From Bidens hawaiensis (taxonomy: Eukaryota; Streptophyta; Magnoliopsida; Asterales; Asteraceae), in contig JAIQDT010004202.1 in NCBI GenBank assembly GCA_021521415.1, forward strand, positions 1 through 64,000: 64,000 nucleotides of DNA, given 5' to 3'. A program made the translations under genes and the position numbers. The notes under the pieces were generated by a model. That model saw only the letters and a list, made by a program, of their open reading frames with translations, did not search any database and had not been told where the DNA came from. Below, in pieces: positions 33,222 to 44,673 of the stretch. Positions within the stretch are counted from its first letter, which is position 1, and each line of letters starts with the position of its first letter.

Positions 33222-35345
33222 ATCTGCAACAAACGAACCAAGTTAGATAAACATTAAAGCATAACACAAGTTCGCTTATTACCATGAGCGAAGTTGTGAT
33301 AAAGACTGTATAGGCGAAGTTAAAGTTTGGGCGAAGTTGGGAACAACTTCGCTTCAGCTTTAAGTTCGTCTAAAAATTATTAAGTTCGCCTCACCACAAC
33401 ATCGCCTCAGGCGAATTTAAGTTTCAGGCGAAGTTGAGCAGCAGGTGAAGTTACGGATAACTTCGCCTCAGGCGAATTTAAGCTCTAGGCGAAGTTACGG
33501 ATAACTTCGCCTAAACCCTAACTTCGCCTGAATCTGAAACGGCGACAGTAAGGTTAATCGAAATCCGGGAAACCGGTGTTTCGATTAACTTTGACGATTG
33601 AGAAGGCTAAAACACAGGATATTAAGGATAACTAAACGACCAGTTGGTACATGAACACGTAAAACAAGTTTTGAAATCGGGTTTAAGGATCGGTCGTCCG
33701 AGGTTATTACCCGGTTGTCGAAACAACCTTAGATTAACATCAAAGAACGGAAAATACGATGTAATAACCCAACCAACCTTTAAATCGGTTTGAGATCGAA
33801 GAAAGAAAACAAGAATTGATTTGTGTATAAGTTCGCTGTGAAAACGGAGGTAAGTTCGCTAAGTTGAGAATAATGAACTGTTTGACTCTTGAAAATCCTT
33901 ATATAGGGGCGAAGTTATACAGGCGAAGTTAAGGTTAACTTCGCCTAGGCGAAGTTATCCACAACTTCGCCTGTTCAACAACATCGCCTATATATTTACA
34001 AAATTTAACCTTATAAGTTTAACAGTTTTCCAATTAAGTTATAAAACTTTCCTTTAAGAACCAAATGACACGTTCAAGTCCAAGTAACCCGTTATAAACA
34101 AATACAACTACAGAAAAAGAAAACTTTAAACAATTTAAGTATAAGGGATCAAATTTCAGTCTGGATAGGGACTGCTACGTTTTAGAAAAGATCCGAACAG
34201 GAATCATACTAAGTATGTGACTGTCACATAGATCCGTGTTTAGCTGTATTATGACATAAAGAGACAGGTTGGAAGTAGGTAAATAACTTAAGATGGTTTT
34301 CATCGTTTCTGTGATACGAGTTAGATTCAATTAAGCCTCAAAATTTAAGTGGGCAACAACTTAGAAATATTGATGCCTCCTATCTATCCTCAAAGCGTAT
34401 TTGGCTTTCCCCAAGTCACCCCGAATTGACCTCGACCCATAGTGTCTGATTAGGTTTGTAATTACTCTTCATCTGCTTCCCGTTCTCCTTCTTACTCTAT
34501 GATTGAGAAGTCTTGACATTTTCAGCTATAGAATGTTTCAATAACTCAAATTTTATTTTATTTTTTTTAACTCACAAATTTACATAGACTTCAGAGTAGT
34601 AAACCAACTGCAAGTCCCGAATCTGGATCACTGTAGTTTCTTGAAACGCTATCTTCACGGGAATCAGAACACACATGGGCTCGTGTATGACTGGGTAATC
34701 GCTTTTCTGCCTATCATTCGGAAAGATATTTATGAAGACATGCAAAACTCTTAAGGAGTTTCCATGTAAAATCAAGTAGATTTAGTTTGTATCACGTCTA
34801 CTTTTACGCACCATAAAAAGTTACCATGACATACAATGACTGTCCTAAAGCCTTTTAAGCCTAATAACTTCACTAGTTAAGCACACAAAGTTAGTATATC
34901 TATCATTTTCCAAGGTTGGATCAATTTTCCGTTTAACATAGCAAACGTACTTCTTACGAAGTAGCAGACTTGAAAAATAATTTCATTTCCCATTTTTTTT
35001 CAAAATTTTAACATTAATCGCCCCGACCAAAACAAAGTCTTCAGGTAAACGGCTCTCCCGAAGATCCAATGGATCAGCTGGACCGACCACATACTAGTAT
35101 GTGTCCTTATAACTAAGTATGATCGACTAATTTTAAGCGAAAGAATGAAAACTCATCATAAACCGCCCCGGTCACAATCAGTAATCTGGTTAATGGCTAT
35201 CCTCAAAATTTACAAGTAGAAAATGAGGACCAAAACATATCCGAAGACAAGTCCTTCAAACTGATGTAACCGACATATTTTTAAGCGATAGTGACCCCTT
35301 TTTTTTTTTTTTTTTTTTTATTTAAATATTACAAGAAAAGCATGG
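33222..35345 (-). other. Element D spacer between pol and ORF3
   Basis: Same content as in B: an oligo(A) tract (35299-35319), conserved blocks at about 35162-35207, 34677-34721, 34372-34426 and 34146-34270, GGCGAAGTT arrays at about 33260-33540 and 33830-33990, and a splice-acceptor-like site (33224-33237). No gene is seen in it. Confidence 0.8.
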
Positions 35346-37926
35346 TTACTCGGTATTGATCATCCCATTTAGCTCGATAAGGTTTTGAAATCTTGTTTTA
35401 TCAAACGCTTTAGTATAAAGATCAGCGAAATTATCAAGCGTATCCACCTTTTCAAGCACTATCAGTTTCTTCTCAGCACAATCCCGTATGAAATGATGAC
35501 GTATGTCAATATGTTTAGTTTTACTATATTTCACGGGATTGTTAGTTACTGAGATAGCAGCTGTGTTATCAATGCAAATAGGAGTAAGTAAGAAATTCAG
35601 ACCATAGTCGCGCAACTGTTGTTGTATCCAAAGAACCTGGGAGCAGCAGTTGGATGCTGCCATGTATTCTGCTTCACAGGTTGAAATTGCGACCGAAGTC
35701 TGTTTCTTGCATTGCCATGACACCAACCTGCCACCAAGAAACTGACATCCTCCTGTTGTTGACTTCCGACTCTGATTGCACCCACCATAATCAGAGTCTG
35801 TGTAGGCGACTAGCTCCAAGTCTCCTCCTATCGGGTACCACAACCCCAGCTTCGGTTTGCCCTTGAGATACCGCAAGATCCTCTTCACACCTTTCATGTG
35901 AGATTCCTTTGGGTTTGCCTGAAAACGAGCACAAAGACAAACAGCAAACATTATATCAGGCCTAGAAGCAGTTAAGTACATTAAAGAACCTATAATAGCC
36001 CGATACTGAGTTGGGTCCACATCTGCATCACCGTCTGACTCAGCACCCAATTTGTGATTGACGCAGATAGGAGTGTCGAATGGAGTGCTGTCCTCCATCT
36101 TGAATCGTTTGAGCACATCATGGACATACTTGGTCTGATGAATGAACATCCCATCCTTCTTCTGATCAACCTGCAATCCTAAAAAGAAAGTTAGTTCACC
36201 CATAGCACTCATTTCAAACCTTTTCTTCATAACGTCCTCAAACTCCTGACACATGGAGACTTTAGATGCAGCAAAGATAATGTCATCCACGTAGACTTGC
36301 ACCAGCAGGAAGTCGCTTCCTTCTCTCTTAACGAACAACGTGCTATCAATTTTCCCTCTTTCAAACCCATTTTCAAGCAAGTAGTCTGATAAAGTTGAAT
36401 ACCAGGCACGAGGTGCCTGATGTAGTCCATACAATGCCTTGCTCAACTTGTACACGTGATCAGGAAAGTCTGGGTCAGGAAAACCCGGAGGCTGCTCAAC
36501 ATACACAACCTCATCAACTTTCCCATTCAGAAACGCACTCTTCACATCCAACTGAAATACCTTCATCTTTTTATATGCAGCAAACGCCAAAAACAATCTA
36601 ATGGCTTCCAACCTTGCGACAGGAGCGAACACTTCATTATAATCAATCCCCTCTTGTTGATTGAATCCTTTCACAACTAGCCTTGCCTTGTTTCTTATGA
36701 TAATCCCTTTCTCATCTCTCTTGCACTTAAACAACCATTTTGTGCCAATCGCATGCACATGCTTTGGTTTTTCAACCAAATCCCAAACTTCGATTTTCTT
36801 GAACTGAGCCAACTCTTCTTGCATGGCTTCGACCCACGAGCTGTCCTTTAAAGCCATTTGATAATTTTTCGGTTCAATCTGGCTGATAAAGTAGGTGTAC
36901 AAGAATTCGTTGATTATTCCTGTCTCCTTAATGCTTGTGTAAACACAGGTGTGCTCATCCAAGCTACGTCTTGTTTGTACACCGGAGGACACATCACCAA
37001 TCACATTCTCCAAAGGGTGATCTTTATGAATTCTCGTGGTCGGAACAGAACCGACATGCAAATTGTCTTCCAAGTTAGAAGAGAGCTCGTCAATGGTTGT
37101 TTCATGCTGAGAGTGAAAAGGATTGATAAATTCTTCTTCAGTTGAGGCAGCAGGGGTATCGATAGTATTTGATGAGGAAGGTTGACATTTATCAATCTGC
37201 TGTCTTTGCAATAGATTTTCTTCCTCATCAAGGATCATCTTCGTAGCAACTCTTTCTTCTTCTTCAGAGATATCTAAATCCGGTATGTTAAAAGACTTAA
37301 AAAGTTTAACATAGTCGAAAAACTCCGCAGGTCCGTTGCTTGGTTTTGGCGGTTGGTAACTTGTGATATCTGTGTTACACACCACCTCAATCTTGCTTGT
37401 CGATGTATTGAAGACACGTCTGTTGGGAGTCCCAACAACATAACCGACTAAGATTCCTTCATCGGCTACTTCACCAAATTTAGAATTTGTCTTCAAAATC
37501 GAACAAGGGGACCCGAATGGTTCTAGACCACTCAAGTTGGGCTTTCTTCCATGCATAAGCTCATAACATGTCTTACCCAGTCTTTTAACAGTTAAGACCC
37601 TATTCAAAACATAACAGGCTGTAGCAACAGCTTCAGCCCACAACACCACAGGAAGCTTTGAATCAGCCAGCATAGTTCTGGCTCCTTCAATTAACGTTCG
37701 GTTCTTCCTTTCAGCCACTCCATTCGGTTGCGGTGTATAAGGAGCGTTGTATTGGTGTTCAATCCCTCTCTGAAGACAGAAGATCTCCATCTCAAAATTC
37801 TTGAACTCTGTTCCATTGTCACTTCTGATGAACTTAACCCTTTTATCCATAACGTTCTCAACTTTGGTAATCAAATTCTTCACCATCTGAGCCGTTTCAT
37901 CTTTTGATTTCAGGAAATATACCCAC
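35346..37926 (-). CDS. Element D integrase end, reverse transcriptase and RNase H
   Basis: The frame is open from the insert junction at 37926 to the natural stop at 35346, 860 codons, the longest intact pol piece here. It starts inside integrase (WVYFLKSKDETAQ) with SDNGTEF and NGVAERKNRTLIEG, so two of the three catalytic acids are present. RT follows (SSWVEAMQEELAQF, FAPVARLEAIRLF, YVDD at about 36285-36296, LTFFLGLQVDQ), then RNase H (AYTDSDYGG, CEAEYMAAS, SVTNNPVKYSKTKH). The first integrase part lies at 38563-38711, beyond the insert. No native start exists here. RT and RNase H look complete, but pol as a whole is broken upstream. Confidence 0.93.
37922..37926. repeat. Target-site duplication of the LTR-derived insert (CCCAC)
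   Basis: CCCAC precedes TGTAGG and recurs at 38558-38562 after ACCAACA. Removing the insert and one copy restores the integrase frame of D. Confidence 0.95.
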
Positions 37927-38557
37927 TGTAGGTTCCCCTGGGGCGTCGCCGATCGATACGAGATCCGCACGAGGTCTAGGAGTGCGGAATCCTCCTAGAC
38001 TCGTTTATGGTGTACAGACGAATAACACAAACACGTACACGATCAAATACACAAACAAATACTAGAACGGGATAAACAAATCTGCAGATTCATATATAAA
38101 ATAATCACGTTACATACCGTAACAAAAACAGAAAACACGACTGACCCGAGGTGAGCTCTACCTCGGGTCGTCTCACACGACTCTAGTCTCTTACTCTCTC
38201 TCAATAAACAAGCTGCTCAAACACACACTGATTTCTAGATATATAAAACTAAACAAGACACAACTATATATAGACAAAACATTCACGGGCCTGGGCTTCA
38301 GTAGGCGAAGTAGTGCTAACTTCGCCTAAGGCGAAGTTGTGATAACTTCGCCTAAGGCAGAAGTTGTTACAACTTCACCGTTGGCGAAGTTGTAACAACT
38401 TCGCCTAAGGCGAAGTTGTTCTAACTTCGCCTGTGGCGTTCCGCTGGTCAGAATTGCATAGCGACGGTCACAAAATGCACCAACAGTCTCCCCTTTGACC
38501 GTTGCTCTCAATTCTAACAAACACGAAAGATCATCTGTTACAAAACATGCACCAACA
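37927..38557 (-). mobile_element. LTR-derived insert (LTR plus PPT plus LTR end) in element D integrase
   Basis: The insert starts TGTAGGTTCC and ends TGCACCAACA with perfect CCCAC duplications. Inside, TGCACCAACA also occurs at 38476-38485 and is followed by GTCTCCCCTTTGACCG, the complement of a polypurine tract like that of B and D. So 37927-38485 looks like a whole LTR (559 bp), with 72 bp of PPT, internal scrap and an LTR end beyond it. It holds GGCGAAGTT copies at about 38300-38430. It belongs to a family related to B/D but not the same. Confidence 0.88.
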
Positions 38558-38562
38558 CCCAC

Positions 38563-39303
38563 GAGTATCGTGAGTAGTCATCAGTGATCACCAAGTAGTA
38601 TGAAGTACCTCCTAGACTTTTTGCATACACGGGTCCGAAGAGATCCATGTGAAGCAATTCTAGAGTACTGGCAATTGAATTTACTTTCTTGGTGAGATGG
38701 GATTTCTTGTGCTACTTTCCCTTCTTGCATGCTATACATTTATCTTCAAAATTGAAATTTTTCAAGGGAACGCCCAGCACAAGCCCATTCTTGACAATGT
38801 GGTTCATCTTCCGAAGATGAATGTGCCCCATTCTCCTATGCCACAATTCGGACTCTGTTTCACTCGCTTTTGTCATAAGGCATGAATCTGCCGTGGCCAT
38901 TTCAGTTGATCTCATATCCATAGTGTACGTATTTCTTTCACGTGGAGCCTTCATTAAAATCCACTCCTCAGGTATCTGAAAACCTGGTTTCAACACAATC
39001 GCCTTGTTCTTTGTAAAATGAACGGTGTACTCCTTATCACAAATCTGCGACACACTTAGCAGATTGTATTTCAATTCTTCTACAAAGTTGACATTCTCCA
39101 ACGTCATCTTTCCGTTCGACACCGTTCCCTTTCCAGTAATATTGCCTCCACTTTCTCCGGCAAAACTTACTCTCCCTCCATGAACAGGTTTCAAATCGTG
39201 TAACAAATATTTGTTACCTGTCATGTGCCGGGAACAGCCGCTATCCACAACCCAAAGATTATTGGCAGCCCTGTTCAACTGTTCCTGCACAAAAAAGCAA
39301 AAG
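38563..39303 (-). pseudogene. Element D protease and integrase start
   Basis: The pol frame opens after the gag stop region. The protease motif WVVDSGCSRHMTG lies near 39245. The pre-integrase His/Cys region (HRRMGHIHLRKMN, CIACKKGK) follows, and a TAG at 38712-38714 then interrupts it where B reads Gln. After the stop the integrase frame continues (HKKSH, MDLFGP, YCLVITDDYSRY) to 38563, where the LTR-derived insert splits it. No ATG in frame precedes the protease site; the open frame starts at V-Q-E-Q (GTG CAG). It is -1 to gag, exactly as in B. Confidence 0.9.
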
Positions 39304-39304
39304 A

Positions 39305-39625
39305 TTAGAATTTAGGGACCCAAGACCAATTGGTCTTGGATCTATACATCCCAAACTTTGGCTTTCCAAAGTTAGTATCTCGATAACTCCTGTAAGTCCC
39401 ATTAGGATATCTTATTGAAGATTGATTGTAAGGCCTTCCAAACCTTTTAGAATTGAAAGTATTATAGCTTGTGGTTTGGTTATTAGTAGTGTAAAACTGA
39501 GATTTGTTTCTATGAAAACCTGAATTATTCACATTTTTGAATTTTGAACAGTTTTCATATTTAGCAGTATGATAATTATCATTAGGTTTATTCTCAGCTT
39601 TAGTAGGCCTTACACCTCTGAATCG
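39305..39625 (-). pseudogene. Element D gag, C-terminal tail after the premature stop
   Basis: In the gag frame, downstream of the TAG at 39626-39628, this piece is open and ends with KFGMYRSKTNWSWVPKF and the natural stop at 39305. It aligns with the tail of B gag and is rich in Asn, Arg and Tyr. The tail would follow the second zinc knuckle. It can be translated only if the stop is bypassed. Confidence 0.82.
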
Positions 39626-41926
39626 CTACTTCAGAGGGCAATTTGCAACAAGATGTCCTAATTGATTACATCTAAAACAACACCTATGCTCAACTTTTTT
39701 ATCAACCGGTGTTTTAGATGTCGAGGCTATATTACCGGCCGTTCGTCTCACATATGGTGGGACGTACGGGTTTAGTGGAGTACTCTTTTTATTCATTTTA
39801 TCTTTTTCTCCACTCTTGGGTAACACAACCTCCTCTTTTACCTTACCAGACTCGGATGACTTATCCAAATCTGACGAGACAGGACTCTGATCAGAAATTT
39901 CAACACTTGAAACAGGCGAACTTGTTTCGCCTCTACTAACATTTGGTTCTTTAATGGTTACTTTAATTGGCACTGTCTGAGCAACCTCAAAGTCAACAGA
40001 TTTCTGAACACTAGGGTTAAAAGTGTAATTGTGATTGTACTGTGGTGGAACCTCATGATAACCGATTCCCCCTCTCTTAGCAGAGGAACCTTGATCACTA
40101 ACAAGGTGATCAAGAATAGCAGAAGAATTTCTGAACTGCTCCAGTTTTCGATTCAGTTCCACCACTTTCACCTGGTGATCAGCAATCTGTTTTTCTCTCT
40201 CAGCAATTAGTTTGGTCTTTTCTTCCAAAACCTCATAACTTAAATCAATCACTTCAATTTTTTCAGCAAGTTTAGTTTTTAAACTTTTAACATCTTTTTC
40301 ACAAGCTTTTATTTTAATTTTATAGTTATTTTCTCTTGATTTAATAAAGTGATGATCTTCTTTTAAGGTTTTAAATTCAGCATCCAACCTAACATACTGA
40401 TCAGTTATGGTTGCTAGTTGCTCAGACAAGTTCTCACATTTTGAACATATAGGTTTAGAACATACCTCGGAGAGCTGGTCATTGTCATTTGCCATAAGAG
40501 CTTTTTCTTCTTTGGTAGCCCTCTCACTTTCTTCAGTTTCAACCTTTGCCAAATTTGCCTGCTCAAAAGTTTCTTTAGAAAGCAGGGTCCAGTTGTATTC
40601 ACCATCTCCTTTGGAAATCATGGCACTGTAATCTCTTCTTCCCTCATTATGCTGTGTAGACTTTCCTTGACTTCGTTCTACACGCTCATTCCTACATTCT
40701 TTTGCGAAGTGACCGTTTTGTTGACAATTGTAGCACCTTACCTTTGACTTGTCGAACCCTGGTCGTCCTCCGACAAACTTTCTACCGGTCTTATTCATAA
40801 ACCTCTTCACCCTCCTTACAATCATGGCCATCTGCCATTGTAGATCCATTTCTTCCATATCGTCAGCATCAATCTGATCGTAATCTTCATCCAACATAGC
40901 TGGATCAACAATCTTCCCTTGAATATAGTTCTCATAGGAAGCAATGAAAGAAGCATAGAGGCCAAACTGCTCTTCAGCAGACTTGACACTCATAGGCATC
41001 TTGGAGTAGTTGTTGCTGGGAGCACTTGAAGAGCAACTACTCTTGCTTGCCTGGGGTTGAGAACCACTAGATTCAGCTGCTACATAGCAAACATCCCCAT
41101 TTGTGTTAACTGACACATGCCCCTCATGTGATGAGTTGGGGCCCGACTCTCCCTTCGAGTAGTAAGCAGCCGATTCAGTCTTTGAGCCTGAGCTAGTGTT
41201 GACTTTAGCTCCATACATACTTGGATCTTGAACCTGATCCATAGATGTCTCCTTTCTTACCATGTTAAGCTCAAAGGTCCTGAGCTTGTTGACTGTCGTT
41301 TCGAGATCATAAGTGGGAAAGTCCTTGTCTTCCCTCATCAGCACAGTGTACATCTCCCATTTTGGTGGGAGAGCATCCAGAAGCTTCTCAACTATTTCTT
41401 CTTCTCGGTAGGAAATGGAATAGTTGCTCAATTCAGTCATCAGATGATAAAATCGAGTGATGATATCATCTAATGATTCATTCTTCAAATACTTGAAGAC
41501 TGAGAACTGGGTCTTGAGCAGTTTTATTTTTGAAGCCCGGATTCCTACATTTCCTTCAAATCTGCTCTCAAGGGCTTCCCAAAGCTCCCTTGCTGAAGTG
41601 TACTTCCTAAAAGTATGAAGGATCTCCTGTGGAAGAGCCATGGTAATAGCAGCATGAGCCTTGCTCTCAGCCTCATACATCTTCTTCTCTTCTTCTTCCA
41701 TTTTACTATACTTCTTGATTTGGTCACGACCTTCATACTCCATAATTGGTGGAATATAACCATCCTGGATGCATACCCACATCTTCGCATCCTGGTATTT
41801 GACGTACTGTATGAACCGATCCTTCCATGCAACGAAATCGGTTCCCTTCAGCAATCTTGGGGCCTTGGTAGCCGACCCAGCTTCAACTTCCATCTTCACT
41901 AACTCAGAGATGTTGATCGACGACAT
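39626..41926 (-). CDS. Element D Gag protein, 766 residues, truncated
   Basis: It starts at ATG 41926 (MSSINISELVKMEVEAGSA). Residues 20-250 are a UBN2-like capsid region (VAWKDRFIQYVKYQDAKMW, ITRFYHLMTELSNY). The first zinc knuckle CYNCQQNGHFAKEC lies at about 393-406. A long, charged coiled coil covers about 490-605 (LKTKLAEKIEVIDLSYEVLE). The second knuckle CCFRCNQLGHLVANC ends the protein, because a stop at 39626-39628 cuts about 107 residues of tail. Gag assembles the virus-like particle and binds the genomic RNA. Long gag with coiled coil and two knuckles is typical of Sireviruses. There is no ORF3 insert here, unlike B. Confidence 0.93.
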   Translation of the reverse strand: MSSINISELVKMEVEAGSATKAPRLLKGTDFVAWKDRFIQYVKYQDAKMWVCIQDGYIPPIMEYEGRDQIKKYSKMEEEEKKMYEAESKAHAAITMALPQEILHTFRKYTSARELWEALESRFEGNVGIRASKIKLLKTQFSVFKYLKNESLDDIITRFYHLMTELSNYSISYREEEIVEKLLDALPPKWEMYTVLMREDKDFPTYDLETTVNKLRTFELNMVRKETSMDQVQDPSMYGAKVNTSSGSKTESAAYYSKGESGPNSSHEGHVSVNTNGDVCYVAAESSGSQPQASKSSCSSSAPSNNYSKMPMSVKSAEEQFGLYASFIASYENYIQGKIVDPAMLDEDYDQIDADDMEEMDLQWQMAMIVRRVKRFMNKTGRKFVGGRPGFDKSKVRCYNCQQNGHFAKECRNERVERSQGKSTQHNEGRRDYSAMISKGDGEYNWTLLSKETFEQANLAKVETEESERATKEEKALMANDNDQLSEVCSKPICSKCENLSEQLATITDQYVRLDAEFKTLKEDHHFIKSRENNYKIKIKACEKDVKSLKTKLAEKIEVIDLSYEVLEEKTKLIAEREKQIADHQVKVVELNRKLEQFRNSSAILDHLVSDQGSSAKRGGIGYHEVPPQYNHNYTFNPSVQKSVDFEVAQTVPIKVTIKEPNVSRGETSSPVSSVEISDQSPVSSDLDKSSESGKVKEEVVLPKSGEKDKMNKKSTPLNPYVPPYVRRTAGNIASTSKTPVDKKVEHRCCFRCNQLGHLVANCPLK

Positions 41927-42455
41927 CTTTTCCGAAAAGTAAGAAACCTGAAAAGTAAAAATTTTTTATTTTTTATTTTATTTTTTTTTATTTTTTTTCA
42001 CTAAAGTACTGTAGGCGAAGTTACGGATAACTTCGCTTGAAGTAGGCGAAGTTGTAGAGAACTTCGCTGAAGAACTTCGCTGATAACTCTGCTGATTAAC
42101 TTCGCTGATTTTTAACTTCGCTTAAGGTAAGCGTACTTAGGAATGAGGCGAAGTTGTAGATAACTTCGCTGATACAGGCGAACTTGAGAAGGTAGGCGAA
42201 GTTGTAGATAACTTCGCTTAACCTTATATCTTCGCCGAAACCCTACGTACAGTGACGGCAACTTCGCCTGATGAACACGGACGTTTTTGAAGATCTGGAA
42301 TCTGGATTTAACAAGGTTTTTGATGGTGCAAAGGCTTGAATACTGTGGTAGTAGGTAATATTGACTTAGAAACACGAAAACACGTCCCGCGAATAGTCGA
42401 AACGGGACGAAATCTATACCCGCGTGAATATCCCGAACCTCACAATCGAGCAAAA
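41927..42455 (-). repeat. Element D leader with GGCGAAGTT array and T-rich tract
   Basis: Between PBS and gag there are many GGCGAAGTT/AACTTCGCT copies (42009-42240). A T-rich run on the + strand (about 41965-42000) lies next to gag. No gene is seen in it. Confidence 0.83.
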
Positions 42456-42467
42456 GCTCTGATACCA
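42456..42467 (-). other. Primer-binding site of element D
   Basis: The - strand reads TGGTATCAGAGC, two bases from the 5' LTR; initiator tRNA-Met. Confidence 0.93.
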
Positions 42468-42469
42468 AT

Positions 42470-42884
42470 TGTAGGTTCCCTGGACGGATCGCACGAGATA
42501 TCGCGGTCTACTCAGGTGCGGAATCCCTGCGTAGATCGTTACGAGTATAGAACACAAACACACGAATATACGAAACACGTTATATATTATAACCGAACTC
42601 ACGTGATGTAAATATCACTGTTACAAAACACACGTTCAACTCGATCGACTCAAACGACTAACCTGAACAACCAACTGATTAACCTAAACCAGCCGTAACC
42701 TATCAATATAAATACACGACAACTTCGCCTGATATGTTCAGGCGAAGTTGTCCATAACTTCGCTTGTTCAACAAGTTCGCCTAGGCGAACTTGTTGACAA
42801 CTTCGCTTATACAAAAACATAAATAACATTACAGACTCGATTACAGACACTAGACTATAAACTACTGACATTTATGCACCAACA
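42470..42884 (-). repeat. Element D 5' LTR
   Basis: 415 bp with three differences from 29827-30241, followed by AGTAT (42885-42889). Confidence 0.95.
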
Positions 42885-44673
42885 AGTATGTTTGATCTAC
42901 GGGTCTCCCTTCAGGATCAGACGACAATAGTGGTCTTTCTGCCATTGGAGTATTAACACTCCTTGAATCTTGAAGTTCAAACTTAGCCAGCATATCTTCA
43001 ACATACTTTCCTTGATGTAGCAGAATTCCCGTTGGACTTTGTCGAACCTGTAACCCCAGGAATGTTGTCATTTCACCCAACGAGCTCATCTCAAATCTTT
43101 TCTTCATAACGCCTTCAAATTCTTTGCACAAGTCAGAACTGGTGGAACCGAAGATGATGTCATCAACATAAATTTGGACCAGAATCAAATCCTTTCTGAC
43201 TGTTTTCCGGAACAAGGTTTGATCAATCGTTCCCTGTTTGTAGCCGTGGTCAAGTTAGTGCGCGGTCAGTGTAGCATACCACGCCCGTGGAGCCTGATGT
43301 AACCCGTACAGAGCCTTGTCTAACTTGTAAACATGATTTGGCTTCTTAGAGTCTACGAAACCCGGTGGCTGATCAACATATATTTCTTCTTTGACCTCCC
43401 TGTACAAAAACGTGGTTTTAACATCCATCTGATATACTGTGAAACCCATGTACGACGCATATGCCAGAAAAATTCTAATAGCCTCAAGTCTAGCCACTGG
43501 AGCATAGGCTTCTGTGTAATCTAACCCTTCTACCTGGCGAAACCCGTGAACTACCAGTCGTGCCTTATTACGAACAATAACCCCAGTGTCATCCTAAACA
43601 CCCATCTTGTATCAAGAGCTTTCTTTCCTTCTGGCAGTTTAACCAATCTCCATACCTTCAACTTATCAAATTGATTCAGTTCTTCATGCATGGCGTCAAC
43701 CCAACTAGGTTCTTGAAGTGCCATTTCAACATTCTTTGGCTCGATTTGAGATATGAAACAGGAAAACATACAACTGTTTATATGTCCGGTCTGACTTCTG
43801 GTGTACACACCTGCTTCATTGGGACCTATGATGTTTTTAATCGGATGATTCTTTTGGATTCTTGACGGAATTAGCTGATCAGAAACATCACTGTTAGGTT
43901 GAAGATTTGTTACGTTCTCCCCAGAATCAGTGAGGGGGTTTTTCCATCCAGACGTTGCTGTACTGTGAGAGTACGAGGTGCCGGCAACGTATTCATCTGG
44001 AATGGCGTCGGAAAATAATGTGCTCCTGAATATCTAACGAACGGAACTCTCCCCCTCAACATTTGCAGTATTCTCTGACGAGATTGGTTGTGAATTTTCG
44101 GTCTCTGAAGATTGGATAGGTTGATTATCGGTTGTGGTCGAAGCACTAGTCATCTCAGTAACCTGATCATCCAGTGACAGAGAAATATGGGACAGTGATT
44201 GAGAACTGTCTTGAGTAATCTCCACTGTGGAACCACCTTGAGTGTCTGTGATAATGACTGGAAACACATTAAAAGGCTTGAAGAATTCATTGTAGTCGAA
44301 TAACCAATCAGGACCAACACGGGCATCAGTCTCATTTTCTTCTAACCAATGAACTTCATAGGATTCTATAATCTGTTTATTGGACTTGTTGTAAACCCTG
44401 TAAGCTGTATTTCCCGCAATTCCAACGAAGTAACACTCATCTGCTGCAGCTCCAAACTTCGGAGTGGTTTCTAGATTTAGCAGCGTGCCGGACACCCGAA
44501 GTCTCTGAAATGTGTGATAGTGGGTTGATGACCATAAACGATCTCATACGGAGTTTTCATCTTAGACTTATTGATTATTACCCAGTTCTGAACATAACAG
44601 GCCGTATTGATGGCTTCGGCCCAGAAAAATAGTGGCAGTTTGGAGTCATATAACATCGTTCTCGCTGCCTCGA
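42885..44673 (-). pseudogene. Element C integrase end and reverse transcriptase
   Basis: Broken frames on the - strand keep pol order. An integrase-end stretch lies at 44034-44495 (TPKFGAAADECYFVGIAGNT, AYRVYNKSNKQIIESYEVHW). RT begins at 43551-43808 (QIEPKNVEMALQEPSWVDAM), continues at 43255-43497 (MARLEAIRIFLAYASY, VYKLDKALYGLHQAPRAWYA), and reaches YVDDIIFGSTS at about 43140-43170 and LGEMTTFLGLQVRQ. At 42885 it is cut by element D and continues at 29826. I see at least three frame changes. RT would make the cDNA, but this copy is dead. Confidence 0.9.

Larger units (their letters stand above)
29827..42884 (-). mobile_element. Element D: Sirevirus-like Ty1/copia, youngest dated full element, sister of B
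   Basis: Length is 13,058 bp, including a 631 bp LTR-derived insert plus its 5 bp duplication. LTRs are 415 bp with three differences (0.7%). The order on the - strand is 5' LTR (42884-42470), PBS, leader array, gag, pol, spacer, ORF3, PPT, 3' LTR (30241-29827). Gag and ORF3 align with B along their length. Lesions: stops at 39626-39628 (gag), 38712-38714 (pol) and 32490-32492 (ORF3), plus the insert at 37927-38557. Confidence 0.95.
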
